DNA from: Lanius collurio
Lineage: Eukaryota > Chordata > Aves > Passeriformes > Laniidae
Assembly (NCBI GenBank): GCA_020086605.1
Contig: JACBWW010000007.1
Coordinates: forward strand, 26,411,208-26,475,207
Direction of reading: 5' to 3'
Length of the DNA stretch: 64,000 nucleotides
Positions 12,001 to 25,412 of this stretch are shown here, in pieces. The first letter of the stretch is position 1. Each line of letters begins with the position of its first letter. A program made the translations under genes and the position numbers. Below the pieces are notes generated by a model that worked only from the letters and a program-made list of their open reading frames with translations, had not been told where the DNA came from and did no database searches.

Positions 12001-15000
12001 TGATGTTTAGCAATTAAGCTGCTCCTACATCTCAGATAGTCTCAGGGCTTGGCACTCAACTCCCCCCACACTGAGGAGTGTCGTTTGTGACTGGATTTTC
12101 TCTCTTTCTTCTACATGCAGTCTTCTCCCACCTGTCTTGTCAGCCTGCAGGATGCCCTTCCCACTTTTCTTCCATTCTTCAGCAGTTTTAACATCACTGA
12201 GCTCTTCTACCCTACCTGCCTGTGATCATTTATAGATCTTCCCTCCCGAGCAGAGGGACTCATCCTCCTCTCCCCTCCGCTGGACTTGGGTTCTGATATT
12301 CAATCTACAAGGGCTTTAAATGGGACATGTCCCCATCCTGGCAACTCCTCTGCACAGCATTGATGCTGCTGCCATTACCAAGCAGATCTTCCCTGCTTAA
12401 AGAGCCTCTCTGCTTTTCATATGATTTTCAGGATTGCTACAGCACTTTATAAAGGCTGTGGTATGAGAAAAGTGCTATTTCACAGTGCTGATACCTGATT
12501 ATATCCACAATCTCTGGCTCAGTGCTAACACATTGCCAAGGGTACAGGTGACAGATTAGTGACTAGGGTGACAAACTCAGAACTCAAATGGAACTATCCA
12601 GCTTTTCCAGCATGTCCCTTTTCTCCCTTCACTTTTTACTAGTTTTAAAAGTTCTGTTTAGATTTTATAATTGGATAATGCGAGTTCTGCTTCAATGGCT
12701 GTGCAGAACAGGACTCAGGCTCTGGAGCACTGGAGATCCGTTTAAGTGCTGATATTGCTGGCAAAACTCCATCTGAGCTGCAGCTTCTTTAAGGTGCAGA
12801 GTTGTGAGTAAGGGGGGGTGTGATGATCCTGAGCAGGAGCTTCACAAGAGCAGGGAGTCAGGAATGCCAAATCATGCAGATGGCAAATCCTGCTATTCCT
12901 GGGGGAAAGATGCATGCACCTTCCCCAGCCAAATCCTGCCATTAATCTTGGCTCTGTGTGGGGAGGTTTTGCACCTTGCAGAGCTCTATGCAAGGCACTT
13001 GGGGAACCAAACCCCAACAGGGGGGAGTTATCAGGAATTCTTGTGTACCAGAGATATCATACTGTCATGGGAAGCAGAGACCAATTTTGCTCTATGGCAG
13101 TTCTAAGAAGTCAAGCTGACCAGCAGAGTTCCTGGGGGCTTCTTGAATACTAGAGCTGTCATTCTGGTAAATGTTAAAAAGTGGGGCTATGGATCTTGTT
13201 CATTCAGGTTAGAGCTTACATCCAGCACACACTGGGTGCCTTGAGTCTTTCTCAACCTGTGTCACTGGGCATCCTTATTACTTGTCTTCAGTGCTAATTG
13301 ATGCTCTGGGAGAGGCTGGCACCTGCCTCTAGTTTAAATTTGTTTGGTTCACAAAGATTAATGGGCAGGAATGATACTGTGTCTGGAACCCATCTGTGAA
13401 AAGCTGATGACAAGTTGTGCAAATCTGGTGTCTCCTAGAAAATGCAGATCAACCAAGCAGGTGGAAAATACAGTTGGACTCATTGCTGTCAGAATTGTAC
13501 TGGAAAAATTTACCAGGGAACACAGTGGCTGCAGAGCATCAATCCAACCTCATCCACCGTAGAGTACTGTGGCTGAAGATTATGCATCCTTGATGGAAGT
13601 TAGAAATCCATTCTCAGGGAAGAAAAAAGTTCACTCTGCCCTCAGTGAATAATTCAACTAAGGAGTTTTGCTTTGGGCAACTTGTGAAAGTAGCAGAGCT
13701 CCATGTATAAAATGGTATTTCTGAAAGCTTTACCCATTAATTTAACATGACTTAGCTCAATTCCAGCCTTCCTTATCTAGCACAGTCCATCTTCTGCTTT
13801 GCTAGTCGGGACTGATGTATTCCTCTGTGGCACGAAGTGAACCATCTGTTTGCAGACCTCGATAACTTGCTTCCATGGCAAAGCAAAAGAGGAGCTTTAT
13901 AACAATAAAGAAAGTCATACAGAATTTCCACTGCACTCAGAAATTTCTTGTTTATTCAGTGTTGTGCAATATTCATTGATGAATAAAGATGTTACAAGAA
14001 CCATTTAAACATATGATTGTTGTAAATACACATAATGCTTTTTGCAAGATTTTTTTTAAATTTTTTAGAAATATCTTTGAAATACTAGCAAAGATATTTC
14101 AGAACTTATTTTTCTGTACAGTTTTAGAAATAGTAATACTTGTGAAAAGCAAGGAGCAAAGGTTAACTGCCTAATTGTAAGTGACAGACATGTAAAATAT
14201 TGATAACTCAAATTGGAGTTTACTATTAGTATACTAGAATGCAGAACACCTACAGAGATAGATCATGAAAACTGGGGCTCATATTTAAAGAAATACAAGA
14301 GGGGTTGGGTTTGTTTCTTTTTAATACATAAATACATCACCTTAACTCCACTCACTAATATTGAGATGTTCATTACTAAAATAAAAGGAGACATATAGAA
14401 GTCTAGTGGAAGAGTGGTTCTAGGAAAAAGGTAATGGATAGAGCAAAAAGCAGTGTCTGTTGTAGTTTTAGGACTGGCATGGATGTGTTGCTATCTTGCT
14501 GCTCTTTATGTGTTTCTTCAGTGCACATGCTGAATGTTTACAGGCTGTTCAGGTGTTCAGGCTTGGCATTTTTGGGGTGGCAGGTTGGAGTCTCCAGGAG
14601 AAAGAGAGTTTCAGTAAAAGTGGTCTGGCCATTTTCAGTACTGAAACAAGAAAAGAACAGATTATTCTACTGAGTTGAAATAGTTTTACGAGCAATTGCT
14701 TTCAGCACTGTCAACAAGCATCTTCCTGATTTGGAGCAGGAACTTGAACTTTTTCAAGAGCAGAAAACTCCCCCTGGGTGAGGAGGTACACTGTTTTCTT
14801 TCATTGAAAAATTGCCTACAATTTTGGAGTTGTAACGTTTAAACTGGTATAAATTCACAAATGCTGACTTTTCAGCTGTGCCCTCCAAAAGCTCAAGTGT
14901 CCAGCCCAAACGTGTTTCTGCTTCTTAGAGCTGGAATTGGCCTGGGGTCATCTGGGCAGTTGTCCTCAATTCACCCAGCAGCAAAATGAGAATTTTATTT

Positions 15001-16180
15001 TTTTTTCTCCCATCAAAGAGACATTTAGCAGAAAGAATATGTACCAAAGGAGGATGGAGGACAGAGAAGAGAAAGGCAAAAAGAAGGTCTGGAAAAAATG
15101 TGGTATAATGAGAGGCTTAACTCTTTCAAACTGTTTCTCTTATCTAAGAACAAGTTCATGAGTGATGTGATTATTTTAACAAGAGGAAAAGGCTAGGTAC
15201 TAAAGAAGTCTGTTTTTTTGAAAGATTCAGCGGTGTACTGTAACAACATATGAGAAAACTAAATTTCAATAAAAGATTAGGCAGAGATGTTGAGAAAGGA
15301 AGTGAAAACACTGGAACAAATTCTTAAAAGAATCAATAAATTTACTTAGAAGTGTACTACTTTTTGGTATCTTATCCAGGCTTGCTGTCTCCAAAGAGTG
15401 TGCTTTCACCACTATAGTATGTTGGACTTCCTGTATTTTTTCAGGTGACAGTCTATAGCTCATTTTATACACTAAGTAAGAACTGGTGTCTTTTATTCTT
15501 GAACTCTTTGAATGTACCAAGTGGACAAGTAGAGACAGATGAAGACACAAGCTGAGAAAGAGGAAAGGATGAGGAGAAAAAGGAATGTATGAAGGAGATT
15601 AATTATGAAGGACAGAAACAATATGGGAAAGAGGTAGCTGGTTCTCAGCTGTGCAGTTATTATTAGATCATAAACCAGAGAGGACCCAGGTAGACTGATT
15701 TTCCTAAGAGTTCCCAGAAACCATCACTGTTTGAGCCAGTTTTTCTTGCTTCTTGTTTCAGAAACAGAAATATCCCAAAAAGGGCTTCTTTTTATTTTTT
15801 TTTTAATATTGCCAGCAATTGAGTAGTACCACATATCTTGTCAAATTCTACTGTGTCTGAGTACATTTGTTATTAAAAGCAAAGGATATAGTTTCTCTCC
15901 AAAATGGCTTTATCATTGGTTATATGATGTAAAAAAGAACAGAAACATTATCTGCACAAATGATAAATCAAATGTTACATTTTCAGTCCATTTGCTAAGT
16001 TTTTCTCTTTTCCTATATAAAGCATTCTTTTCATGATGTAGTGAAGGAATGAATACTTAAAAATAATGAACCTTAACTTCAGTTTTCAAGGTTTCTGTTA
16101 AAAGAAAATCAGAAGGAGTTTCTTTAGTTTCTTCAAATTATTATTACCTTTCTCAGGAGTCTATTTCTGTGAAGACATTT
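9046..16180. other. Unique non-coding DNA, no gene seen
   Basis: Seven kilobases without recognisable repeats or supported genes. Local GC rises at 9600-10200 and 12240-13100 produce overlapping open frames on both strands, none with a family match. Mononucleotide runs occur near 9403 (A) and 11430 (T). Confidence 0.6.
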
Positions 16181-16550
16181 CCATAGAGTCAGAGGAGTTT
16201 AGTTTGGAAAATATTGTTAAGAACATCGAGTTCTATCATTAACCCAGCACTGCCCATTCCACCACTAAACCATGTCCCTAAGTGCCACATCTACAAGGCT
16301 TTTAAATACCTCCAGGGATGGTGATGGCACCACTCTCTTGGACAGCCTGTTCTGATGCTTGACCATGATTTCAGTGAAACATTTTTCCTAACAGTCAATT
16401 CTAACTTCCTCTGGTGCAACTTGAGGCCATTTCCTCTTGTCCCATCCCTTGATTTCTGGGAGAAGGGGCCAACTCCACCTTGCTGCAAACTCTTTTTAGG
16501 GAGTTGTAAAAAGGAATAAAGTCGTGTGTCCCCCCCACCTCCTTTCCATA
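16181..16550 (-). mobile_element. CR1 LINE fragment, minus strand
   Basis: The plus strand reads as the complement of a CR1 tail: TAGAGTCAGAGGAG...GTTTGGAAAATATT at the 3' side, then CCACTAAACCATGTCCCTAA, ACCTCCAGGGATGGTGATG, CTTGGACAGCCTGTTCTGA, AACTTGAGGCCATTTCCTCT and finally CACCTCCTTTCC. About 370 bases are present, so the copy is strongly 5'-truncated. It is more diverged than the copy at 6.4 kb. Confidence 0.93.
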
Positions 16551-17808
16551 TCCTTTTTCATGTTTGAAGACCTTTTTAAAGAAACAGGTTTTCAGGACTT
16601 CATTTGTGAACATCCTCATTTCTTTACAATTAAACACATTGCATTTCATCCGACCAGTAATGGTCTTCACATCTGCCTCTCCTCTAGAATACCATTTGCA
16701 CTGACTGCAAATTGCAAATAATTACGAGACAAAAGGTAGACAAGTCAGGTTGGAAACATCAAATTTAGGGATGATACCAGCAGAGGGCAATAAACAGACA
16801 CTGTCCCTGGTAGCCAGCGCTCCAGCAGTCTGGAGACTGGGAACTCAAGATCTGGTGTCCACTGTTTTTGGAGAACAATCTTAAATTCTTTCAATAAATT
16901 AGAAAAGTCAAAAGAGATTTTCCTTTACAAACTCTGTTTAGTTGTTCCACAGTCTTTTTATAAAAAGTGTTTTTTAAGTTCTCATAACCAGCCACAATAA
17001 AGACTAGTAAATATTAGTAAATTGTAATAAGTGGAATGAAAATTCATGAACCATGGCATGCTTGGGTGAAGACATTCATACAGCTGGTATGTGCATATGC
17101 AGTAAAGTAAGTGCTTCGGCTACAGCTCGAGAAAAGCTATGCATTAATTTGATTTACAGCATCTCCTTTGCCTTTGAATGACAGGAAATATAGTATTAGA
17201 AACTACATCAAAAACAGAAATGTATGCTGAAAAAACTTTGCAATTGCCAGTGATGGAGATACGGAGCTCTTCATGGCCTCCAGTATGTTTTCTTTAAAAT
17301 ATAAAGCTAAATGTCTCTTTTATGTACCCAGCATATGCTAGTTTTACTCTTTTACTTCAATAGGATCATGTCAAGGGACCATTAACCAGTCTTTAACTTC
17401 CAGCTTGCACATTTTACTGGTTGTTGAGGAGACGTTTGCTGAAATAGGAGAAAAATTGCATTTCTATCCTAATGAGGCAGAAAACACTATTGGAGTTCCC
17501 TTGGAATCTTTTTAGATAATTAAGTGCTTTAGGCCTACTCAGCATCACCAAACTTCAGCACTTAAAATTATTTAAAGGTAGTTAAGACCAAATGTTTCAC
17601 CCATCATCAAAGGGGATGCTCTGTTTTGTCTGTCTTAGGGATATTTTAAAGCAGATTTGTTAATCTAGGAAGTCTTACAAACATTCTGGGCCATGCAACC
17701 CCTGTGGCTAATTCCAACTTGCATAATGCAAATCAGACCCAAGGCTGGTATTTAAGGATGTGATGTGAGAGAAAAATAATTCTGCTGTAAGTGTATCCCA
17801 TGAAAATG
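16551..17808. other. Unique non-coding DNA between two CR1 tails
   Basis: No gene or repeat recognised. The part 17040-17215 has ATTAAT/TTAAT-type homeodomain-like words and looks like possible regulatory DNA; see findings. Confidence 0.55.
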
Positions 17809-18045
17809 ATAGAATCGTAGAATACCAGGTTGGAAGGGACCTCAAGGATAATCTGGTCCAACCTTTCTTGGCAAAAGCACAGTCCAGATGGCCCAGCACC
17901 TTGTCCAGGTTAATCCATTGTTGGGGAATCCATGACTTCCCTGGGGACATTATTTCAGTGACTGCATTGTGAACATTTTTCATCTTGTGTGCAACTGGAA
18001 TCTCCCCAGGAGCCACTTGAAGCCGTTACACCTTGTCTTTTCTGT
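17809..18045 (-). mobile_element. CR1 LINE 3' end, minus strand
   Basis: The plus strand begins with the complement of the CR1 3' octamer (ATAGAATCGTAGAATACC), then GGTTGGAAGGGACCTCAAGG, ATCTGGTCCAACC, CCCAGCACCTTGTCCAGG and, more diverged, TTGAAGCCGTTACACCTTG. Only the final ~240 bases of the element are present. Confidence 0.94.
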
Positions 18046-18728
18046 ATTGCCATCCTAAACCAGATGTTTTTACAATGCATTTTATTCAATGACCTATATT
18101 CAGACAGTACCAATAATCCAGCAGCTGTGTTGGAACAGCTTTATTGAGTCTTCTTTTGGTAGTGATGTGAAGTTCCACAGGGAGTCACACTCTGGGAAAT
18201 GAAAGGTGTATGTATGTTAGTTAGGCAAAATAATCTGCAGTTCTCTTTGTATGCACTAGAAGTGGGATTCATGTCTTGCCAAAGTTATTACTAAGGACTG
18301 TAGCAGTGGGGTTGTATCCAGTTGAATCCTTAGTCTGTCTAATCTAGTGTTTTGGAGCTAGAAATAACCAACTAATTCTCTCTATGCTCTAAAAGTACAG
18401 GGTATGATAGATTTACCTGTAACAGATGCAGTTGCTTAGGGTGAAGTAGGAAGGGTATTTTCTGCATAGCAACCAAGTTTGTGTACATCCCAAAGGGTTA
18501 CAAAGAGTGAGAGAGTCAGGGAAAGGATGTCCTATCAGCTTATTAGTATTCATCTCTCTCTTTCTGAGGATGAAGGAAGTATTAGCCTCACCTCCCTAAA
18601 GGATCATGCACGGTACTGTGTGCCCATACACATGCTAGGAATGAGCTTTCACCAAGGAAGAACCCTTTCAGCTCTTCCTTTAAAGATAAAAAAAAGCCAC
18701 ATCATTTGCAAAATAACCCCAAAACCCC
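18046..18728. other. Unique non-coding DNA
   Basis: No gene or repeat recognised. A 107-codon frame through this stretch runs into the AAAC microsatellite, where it encodes only a repetitive tail, and shows no family motif. Confidence 0.55.
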
Positions 18729-18773
18729 AAACAAACAAACAAACAAACAAACAAACAAACAAACAAACAAAAA
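18729..18773. repeat. (AAAC)n microsatellite, ~11 units
   Basis: Uninterrupted AAAC repeats followed by an A-rich end. Likely length-polymorphic. Confidence 0.97.
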
Positions 18774-21700
18774 TCAAAAAGGGGCAGCTGATAATTGGCT
18801 GAAATAATTTTCAAGTTCTGGTCAAACTGACAGAATCAGAGTATTGGAAAAATGAAAAGTAGAAGCACTATGAACATTTTTGAACTCTTAAATACAATAC
18901 TGATTGTTCATTTCAAAGAGGAATTTTGCTTTAGACTTCACCTAAAATTAATTTTGAAATGGCTAAAATGATTACCATGGCAGTTAAATGGTTTTTTTTA
19001 TTCTTCTTGGACCTCAGATTTTTTGCCTACAGGCAGGTAATGCATATTTTGGCAGCTCCTTTCTTCATCCTCACATTCCAAAGATTTCTGTGTTTTGGCA
19101 TTTGACAGCTTTGTCCCAGAAAGAAACAGAGCTTTGTTTCACTGACTAGGTGATGGAAGAAGTAGAAAAGCAAGAGAGTCTGTGAAGCAACTATGGGTCT
19201 TTCACTGAGCGCAGAATTCAGGACTTTCAAAATTAGGGATGTGTAGGAATTGCCTTTTCCTCCGGCAGCAAAAATCTAGAGAAGTCAGCAGTAGGACAGC
19301 TCTGCCTGTGTGAGACTGATTCAATCTGGAGCAAACCAACACAGAAGGAACATGAAGCAGTATTGGGAAGGTCTCATCATCTCAGGAATTTTGTGACAGT
19401 CTCCTGAAGGTAAATATGAAGAAGTATAAAGGAACTTGAAATAGCTGTACTAATCTCAAAAGGATGCCACAGATACTAGCACATTTTTCAAGTAAAGCAT
19501 TGTGATAAACAAGTTTTATGATTTGTTTCTCATTGTAGCAGTGGCTATTAGAATTTAGTACTATTAAATGTTTACAGCACAATATTGTTCTAACTTGAAA
19601 ACATAAGCGTGTTCCTCTGCCAGGCTGTAGCCACCATCAGCCAGCCTAATACGGTTTATCCAAGGCTGCAGAGTGCTGCAGAGCCATTTTAACATGCTGT
19701 TAGCTGCTGTGGTTCTTCTCAGGGGAGCCCTGTTACAGCCAAGAGCTGTAGCAGCAGTGCAACCAAGGAGATGTGATGGCACAGCCTGGGGCAGCTCTGC
19801 AGCTGAGTAGTGGTGGCTGCTGCCAAGGCAGTCTGGAATTGCCTTTCACAGAGAGCACATACATGTGTTTTTTAAACCTGGATTAAGAGCTTGGCTCTTG
19901 ATCAAGATCAAGTCTGATCTATTTATACTGTCAGTCTTTTCATACCATGAGCCTACTCCGTGGGAAGTAATCACCTTGCTGAGAATAAGAGTGATACATT
20001 CAGCTCATTAGTGGTCCCAAAGCTCTTTCTGTCCTAGGCTTTCCAAGAGATTGCTATGCTAACAAAGGTTCACATCAGCTATCCATTTATGCTGCGTATT
20101 CATAGTTAACTTCAAGTGTAAAAATGTCAGTGACAATTTAGGGAGAGCTTGGCATCCCACACTTCTGAAATGCTCAAGAAAGGCTGCTTCTTGCTCCTAG
20201 GTATCAACCAGCCTTTAATGATCTCATGGTGGGGTGTTACTGTATGCCTTTATTGCTCCTCTTTTTTACAGGCATGTCATTTATCTTTTTGTTTTGATAT
20301 GAATGTTTTTAAGTTCCCCTTCCAATCCTTGCAGCTCATTATATCCTACAGGTCTGAGAGCTCTTAAAGTTTTGTTCTCATGTAGGTTCTTAGAAATTTT
20401 GTTCACAACCTTAACCCTCTGAAGTAGAAGAGATATGAACTGATGCCTGTTTTTCATGAGGAAAGCACATTTTCCACTTCTCTGATTTCCTTTTTTTTCA
20501 TCTTTAATAACTTCTCTATTTTTCCAGCCACCTATGGAGCCAGGGGCAACAAGACTGGGTGTGGATTTGTACACACACCCCCATTCAGGCCAGAGAGGGG
20601 GCAATGGTTTCATCTTGTAGATGGTGGTTTGTCTCCTGGTGCCATGCTGTTGTTTTTGATTCTATGGTTGCACTGAATAAGTGCACCTGGATTAAAAGGA
20701 TACACAGGAAACAGTCACAGCTTCTCAGTTTCTGATGCTGTGATAATTCCTGGGTTCTTACACATGTATGACATGTGCTGTTATAAAAACAGAAACCTTT
20801 GAATTTCACCACTTCACCAACTAATTTGGATTATACCACAACAGTGACCTACACTTTCCATTATTTAGCACTGCACAGTCTTCTTTCACCTGCAAACTCC
20901 ATCAGCAATTTATCATTGATGGGTATTTTGATTTATTTTTTCTGCTATGAGACTCATCAGCCTTTATGAAAAATATGATGACAGAATACTGTATTTCAGA
21001 TATTTTCATCTTAAATATTTATAAGCAAGGCAGGAAGAATTTGCCATGCTTCCAGACAAGAGAGAACGCTTACAAGCCCTGAATGGTTCTGAGTCAGTGA
21101 GATGGTGGAAGGACAGGAGGAGGAGAAAAGAGAAAGAGGAAGGAAGGGAAATAATTCCAGCAGCGGCAAAAATCCCTTTTATCCTTAATTAGATTTGAGG
21201 CCCAGTTCTGTTGTTACCCTACACCATTTTCTACACTAGAACAGTGTGGCCTTTACTGAAATAGGTGTTTTGTGGAAAATTAGAGGACAACCACGCTTTC
21301 ACAAGGAAGGAGGAAAGTCACCTGACTATATTCTGTTGGAACTCTGAGGTGCTGGGAAACAGTCACCTTTAGAAAGCTGCTCAACCTGAAGGAGGCTGAG
21401 TGAATGATTATAAAGGATGCTAACATGGAACAGGTGTCAACATACCTGAGAGACTGAAGTTATGTGAGTTGAATCCTACCTGCGATGTTCAACATGCTTC
21501 TGTACATTGATTTGTGACAAACAGTGCCTCACCTTGCAGGTGATAAAGGAGCATTGGTTATATTGAACATGCCACTAGACAAAATGCTTTCACATTAAAC
21601 ATGAATGGGTCCTGTTTAGTCCAAAGCAAATAGATTGAAATTCTTGCTTTATTTCTCATGTGTGCTGTGAGCTGCTGCCATGCGAGGCACAAGGCCGGGG

Positions 21701-22500
21701 CTGAGTGTGGGGCTGCAGCGGGGTGTGTGACAAGCGCACGGGCCAGGTGTGGCCAGGAGAGGGCCACCCAGCCCTGGCAGTGCCACTGCGCTCTGCTCTC
21801 CTGCCAAACAAGCTCTGTAAAAGCTTAATTGCGAAGGTATCAGAGTTCGCAGGTGGCTGACCACAGGGAAACAGGTGCACATTGACATGTAAGAGAGAGA
21901 CAGAAGAGAGACGTTCCTTAACATCTTCTGCAGATGTTAATTTTAGGAGACAGAATAGAAAAAAAAAATTTAAAAGGACATGGAAAATGCTATCAAAAGT
22001 ACAGGGAATCCTTGCCTTTCATCCTGGCAACCTCTCTCTGATAACTATCTCACAAGCCATAGGTTCCCTCATCTCAAATCCAAATGTCCCACAGACCAAG
22101 TGGAACCACTCCGTGCCTCCTGCTCCATTAGGAGCAGGTAGCCCAACCATAGGTAGTTCCTTTGCTAATCTGTTTTTCTCCATTAGGACTAAGACAGGTT
22201 AGCAAAAGAGTCTATCCCAAATCCTGAACATGTCCTAAGTGAGAGAAAAATCCTTTAAAAGGACTGAGTAGGTGCTAAATCACTACCTGCTTCAAGGCTG
22301 GTTATGTAGGGCACGTAGGGGTGGCTCATGCTTCACCCAAGTGTTGCCAAGGTTTTTCCACACATGGTAGAAAGTGGATGTGCCAGCCCCTTCCCTACCT
22401 ATCCCTGGTGCAAACACAGGCAGCCTGCAGTGCTGCAGCCCCTCTTAAGGGGAGTCCACATGGACACATGCTCCTCTAACCTAATTTTAAGCACCTGCAG
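18774..22500. other. Unique non-coding DNA up to the assembly gap
   Basis: No gene or clear repeat. A small GC-rich patch at 21660-21800 gives overlapping minus-strand frames without recognisable domains. The sequence stops at the run of N. Confidence 0.6.
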
Positions 22501-22872
22501 NNNNNNNNNNNNNNNNNNNNNNNNNNNNNNNNNNNNNNNNNNNNNNNNNNNNNNNNNNNNNNNNNNNNNNNNNNNNNNNNNNNNNNNNNNNNNNNNNNNN
22601 NNNNNNNNNNNNNNNNNNNNNNNNNNNNNNNNNNNNNNNNNNNNNNNNNNNNNNNNNNNNNNNNNNNNNNNNNNNNNNNNNNNNNNNNNNNNNNNNNNNN
22701 NNNNNNNNNNNNNNNNNNNNNNNNNNNNNNNNNNNNNNNNNNNNNNNNNNNNNNNNNNNNNNNNNNNNNNNNNNNNNNNNNNNNNNNNNNNNNNNNNNNN
22801 NNNNNNNNNNNNNNNNNNNNNNNNNNNNNNNNNNNNNNNNNNNNNNNNNNNNNNNNNNNNNNNNNNNNNNNN
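22501..22872. other. Assembly gap (372 N)
   Basis: Run of N. The right edge is followed by a T/G-rich low-complexity stretch, and by comparison with the sibling LTR at 28.9 kb the missing bases should hold the 5' part of an LTR. Confidence 0.99.
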
Positions 22873-23372
22873 TTTTTGGAGGGGGGTGTTTGGTTTTTTT
22901 GGTTTGGGGTTTTGGTGTTTATTTTTTTTGGGGGGTTTTTGTGTGCCTTTTTTTTTTTTTTAGGGTCTTTGGCTCGTTTTCCTCCGGAGGGTTGAATTTT
23001 TCCCTGGAATTTTGGGGTTTTTTCTCTTGTTTTCTGGATTGCTTCACATCAGAACATCAGGACCTCTTTCATAGAGGTGGAGGGCCTGGGGGAGGGCCCC
23101 CCTCATCCCCGCTCTGAGGAGGAGGAGAGGGAATACCTACAGAAGGACTTGGATTTTTTTTTTCCAGTTTTTTTTCCTCAATAGCGAGGAGGGCTTATTG
23201 TTTATCATTATTATCTTTTACCTGTGTGTTTGTTGAATAAATAGATTCATCACTTTCACTTTTTTTTGAGGAAAAAGTTTAATTTTTCACGAACCTGGCA
23301 GGGGGGAAGGATGGTTTATAACCTACCTTCTCTGAGTGAGTATATTTCTAAATTTGGCTAAACCAGCTCACA
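22873..23372 (+). mobile_element. LTR (ERVL-like family), 5' part lost in gap
   Basis: Homologous on the same strand to the solo LTR at 28902-29515. Shared landmarks are the CTCTGAGGAGG...GGAGAG block, ACCTACAGAAGGA, CATTATTATC, CCTGTGTGTTT, an AATAAA signal (23236-23241), TCTTTCACTTT-type sequence and an end ...ACCAGCTCACA at about 23372. The two copies differ at roughly a fifth of positions by eye, so they are old. The first ~100 bases are extremely G/T-rich and may be poorly sequenced. Confidence 0.8.
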
Positions 23373-23994
23373 GTGGTACCCATCTATCCTACTGGTTCAA
23401 CAACAGGACTTTTATCTAATTTTTAAAAAGTGAAGAGAGAGAGAAATCTGCCTCTTTCCACTCACAATCAACTATGTGTTGGTGTCAGGTTTTATCCTGA
23501 CTGCTACAAAGGCTGAGGTGATAATTTAAATTCATGCTTGTCACCATCTTAGCTCATCCCTGCATGGAAAAGTGTCCTGGCTCCCAGAGCTCCTGAACAC
23601 TTGGCACACATGGCTTTAGTTTCAGGACTATGAATGCAGTGAGTGTTTTCCAAGTCCTACTGTAGCTTTTATTAAGACTCTACTAATGCTTTCATATGTT
23701 TTGATTTCTTTTCATTTTAAGTCTCTGTTTACACCTCTGGAGTTGACTACACCCCAGGACAAGAGATATCCTCCTTCATAGATGAAACAGGTTGCTTCCA
23801 TGGCTCTTGGGTTACGTACAGCACATGTCCAAAGTTTTCAGCATTCTTAGACCATACTGCCAAACCCACCAGATTAAAGATGCTCCATCTTCAGTCCACA
23901 TGTAAAATGGAAAGAAAATATATACTTTCCATAGCTTTGTGACATAATTATTTGTAGTGGTTTTGTTCAGATCATCTCTTACTTATTTTACCTC
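23373..23994. other. Unique non-coding DNA
   Basis: No gene, retroviral coding remnant or primer-binding site could be recognised after the LTR end at 23372. Confidence 0.5.
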
Positions 23995-25412
23995 TGTGAC
24001 ATAAGAATTAGGAGAAAACAAAGCAGGCACAAACTTAAAAGACTAAGAAGTTTATTAGCAGACCTAAAAGAAGGAAACAAAAGTTAGAATCAGACTAAAC
24101 CCTTAGAACACTTTTCCTCCCCTCACTTTTCCATGCTGATAATGTAGAAACAACCCTTGAGATTTCAGTCAGTTTACCACCTTTATAATCTTTTCAGTGC
24201 ACATAAAGAGATAGGAGTCTCTGAGTCTTTCTTGCTGACCTTATGGAGACATTCCCACTAGAGACAACTCTCTTATGGGTTCAATATCACAGCAAAACAG
24301 CCGCCTGGGAGGTTTCTGCTTGCAGTGAAAAAGTCCCTAACCTCGAATCACCGCTTTCCCCACAGCAGCTTTTCGAGGGTTTCAATTTGAGCTAACATGG
24401 GGTGTCAATTTAAGGCTGAGCTGTTCAGGAGCAAGGTCTTCTTTACTCATCTCTAGGAGCAATCTTCATCTCTAGGAACTGGGGTCATCTTCACACTGAC
24501 CCCTCTTGGTTCCTTTCTATGGTCAGTTCAATCAGTGGATCAGTCCACACCAAAGGGTGGGACCATGACCCCCACCCCCTAGGCAGCCAAAAATTCCAAG
24601 TGTCAGTCCATGTCAGACAGTGGGACCATGCCCCCCACCCACTAGCCAGAATCAACTTCAGGTGTCTTGCACACCCCTCCAGGTGAGGGTAAACTGAGAC
24701 CAAACACTCTGGAGCCAATAGAATAAAAGAGAAAATGCAGATGGCACCTTAGCTCCCAATTGTTCTACCCCTTCTGATGCTCTATGAAATTACAGCAGGG
24801 ACTCCAATAGTCCAGTTCATCCCCAAAGGGTTTCTGCAACAGAATTTCAGCTTCCAGGTTTGAAGCATCTCCTCTTTCTTTTCTCTCAGGGTTTCAGCCC
24901 TGCATCTTTACTGACTTACACCTTAGGGTGTCTCTTCATGTTCTTTCTGCTTTCTCTCTGGGAGAGGATCAGCATTTTCAGGCCTATCTGTTCTGAAGAA
25001 ATCTTAACAGCACTAACAGGGTTAATCTCACCCAACCAGGCTGGAACTTCCCTTCTCTCTCTCAGCCGGAGCTGAGCTCTGCCGTGGTGGTGAAGGGGGG
25101 CCGCTGCCCGCCCAGCTCTACCTGCATGGGGCAGGGCTGGGGGGCCCAGACAGAGCAGGGCCAAGGAGGGGGCGGCTGCCTCCCGGGTCAGGCCAGGCCG
25201 AGCAGGGCCGGGGGGCCCAAGCTGCCTCCTTGATGGCCGGAAGTCCAGAGAGCTTTCCCGGGCTCTGTCTGTCTTAAAATGTGATTCGCAGAGGCGTGTC
25301 AAACTCCTGAGTGGCTTAAAACTTGCCAATAATCAAGCCAGACAATTGATTGGTTCTGATCAGAACTAGAAGGACTTTTTTACAAGAAAACCACTTCCGT
25401 GTCAAACCACAA
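23995..25412 (-). mobile_element. Long LTR or nested LTR region, minus strand
   Basis: Read on the minus strand, a purine-rich AAGGGGTGGATGGT (plus 25413-25426) resembles a polypurine tract and abuts TGTGGTTTGACACGG, a plausible LTR start at 25412. Further in come a GC-rich CpG-bearing core (plus 25060-25290), a tandem 63-bp duplication typical of U3 enhancers (24541-24665), an AATAAA signal (plus 24051-24056) and an end ...TTATGTCACA at 23995. At about 1.4 kb this is long for one LTR, and the inverted repeats inside it suggest a nested or rearranged structure. Family not identified. No long open frame with retroviral motifs is present. Confidence 0.5.
24541..24665. repeat. Tandem duplication, 63 + 62 bp
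   Basis: Two adjacent imperfect units, each starting CAGTCCA, with shared GTGGGACCATG, CCCCCACCC and a final GGTGT/AGTGT. It lies in the presumed U3 of the minus-strand LTR, where enhancer duplications are common. Confidence 0.85.

Noticed and set aside
22328..22963. 211-codon frame
   Set aside because: Runs through 372 N; no real sequence supports it.
24916..25329. 137-codon minus-strand frame rich in Arg/Pro/Ala
   Set aside because: Produced by the GC-rich core of the LTR region; no domain.
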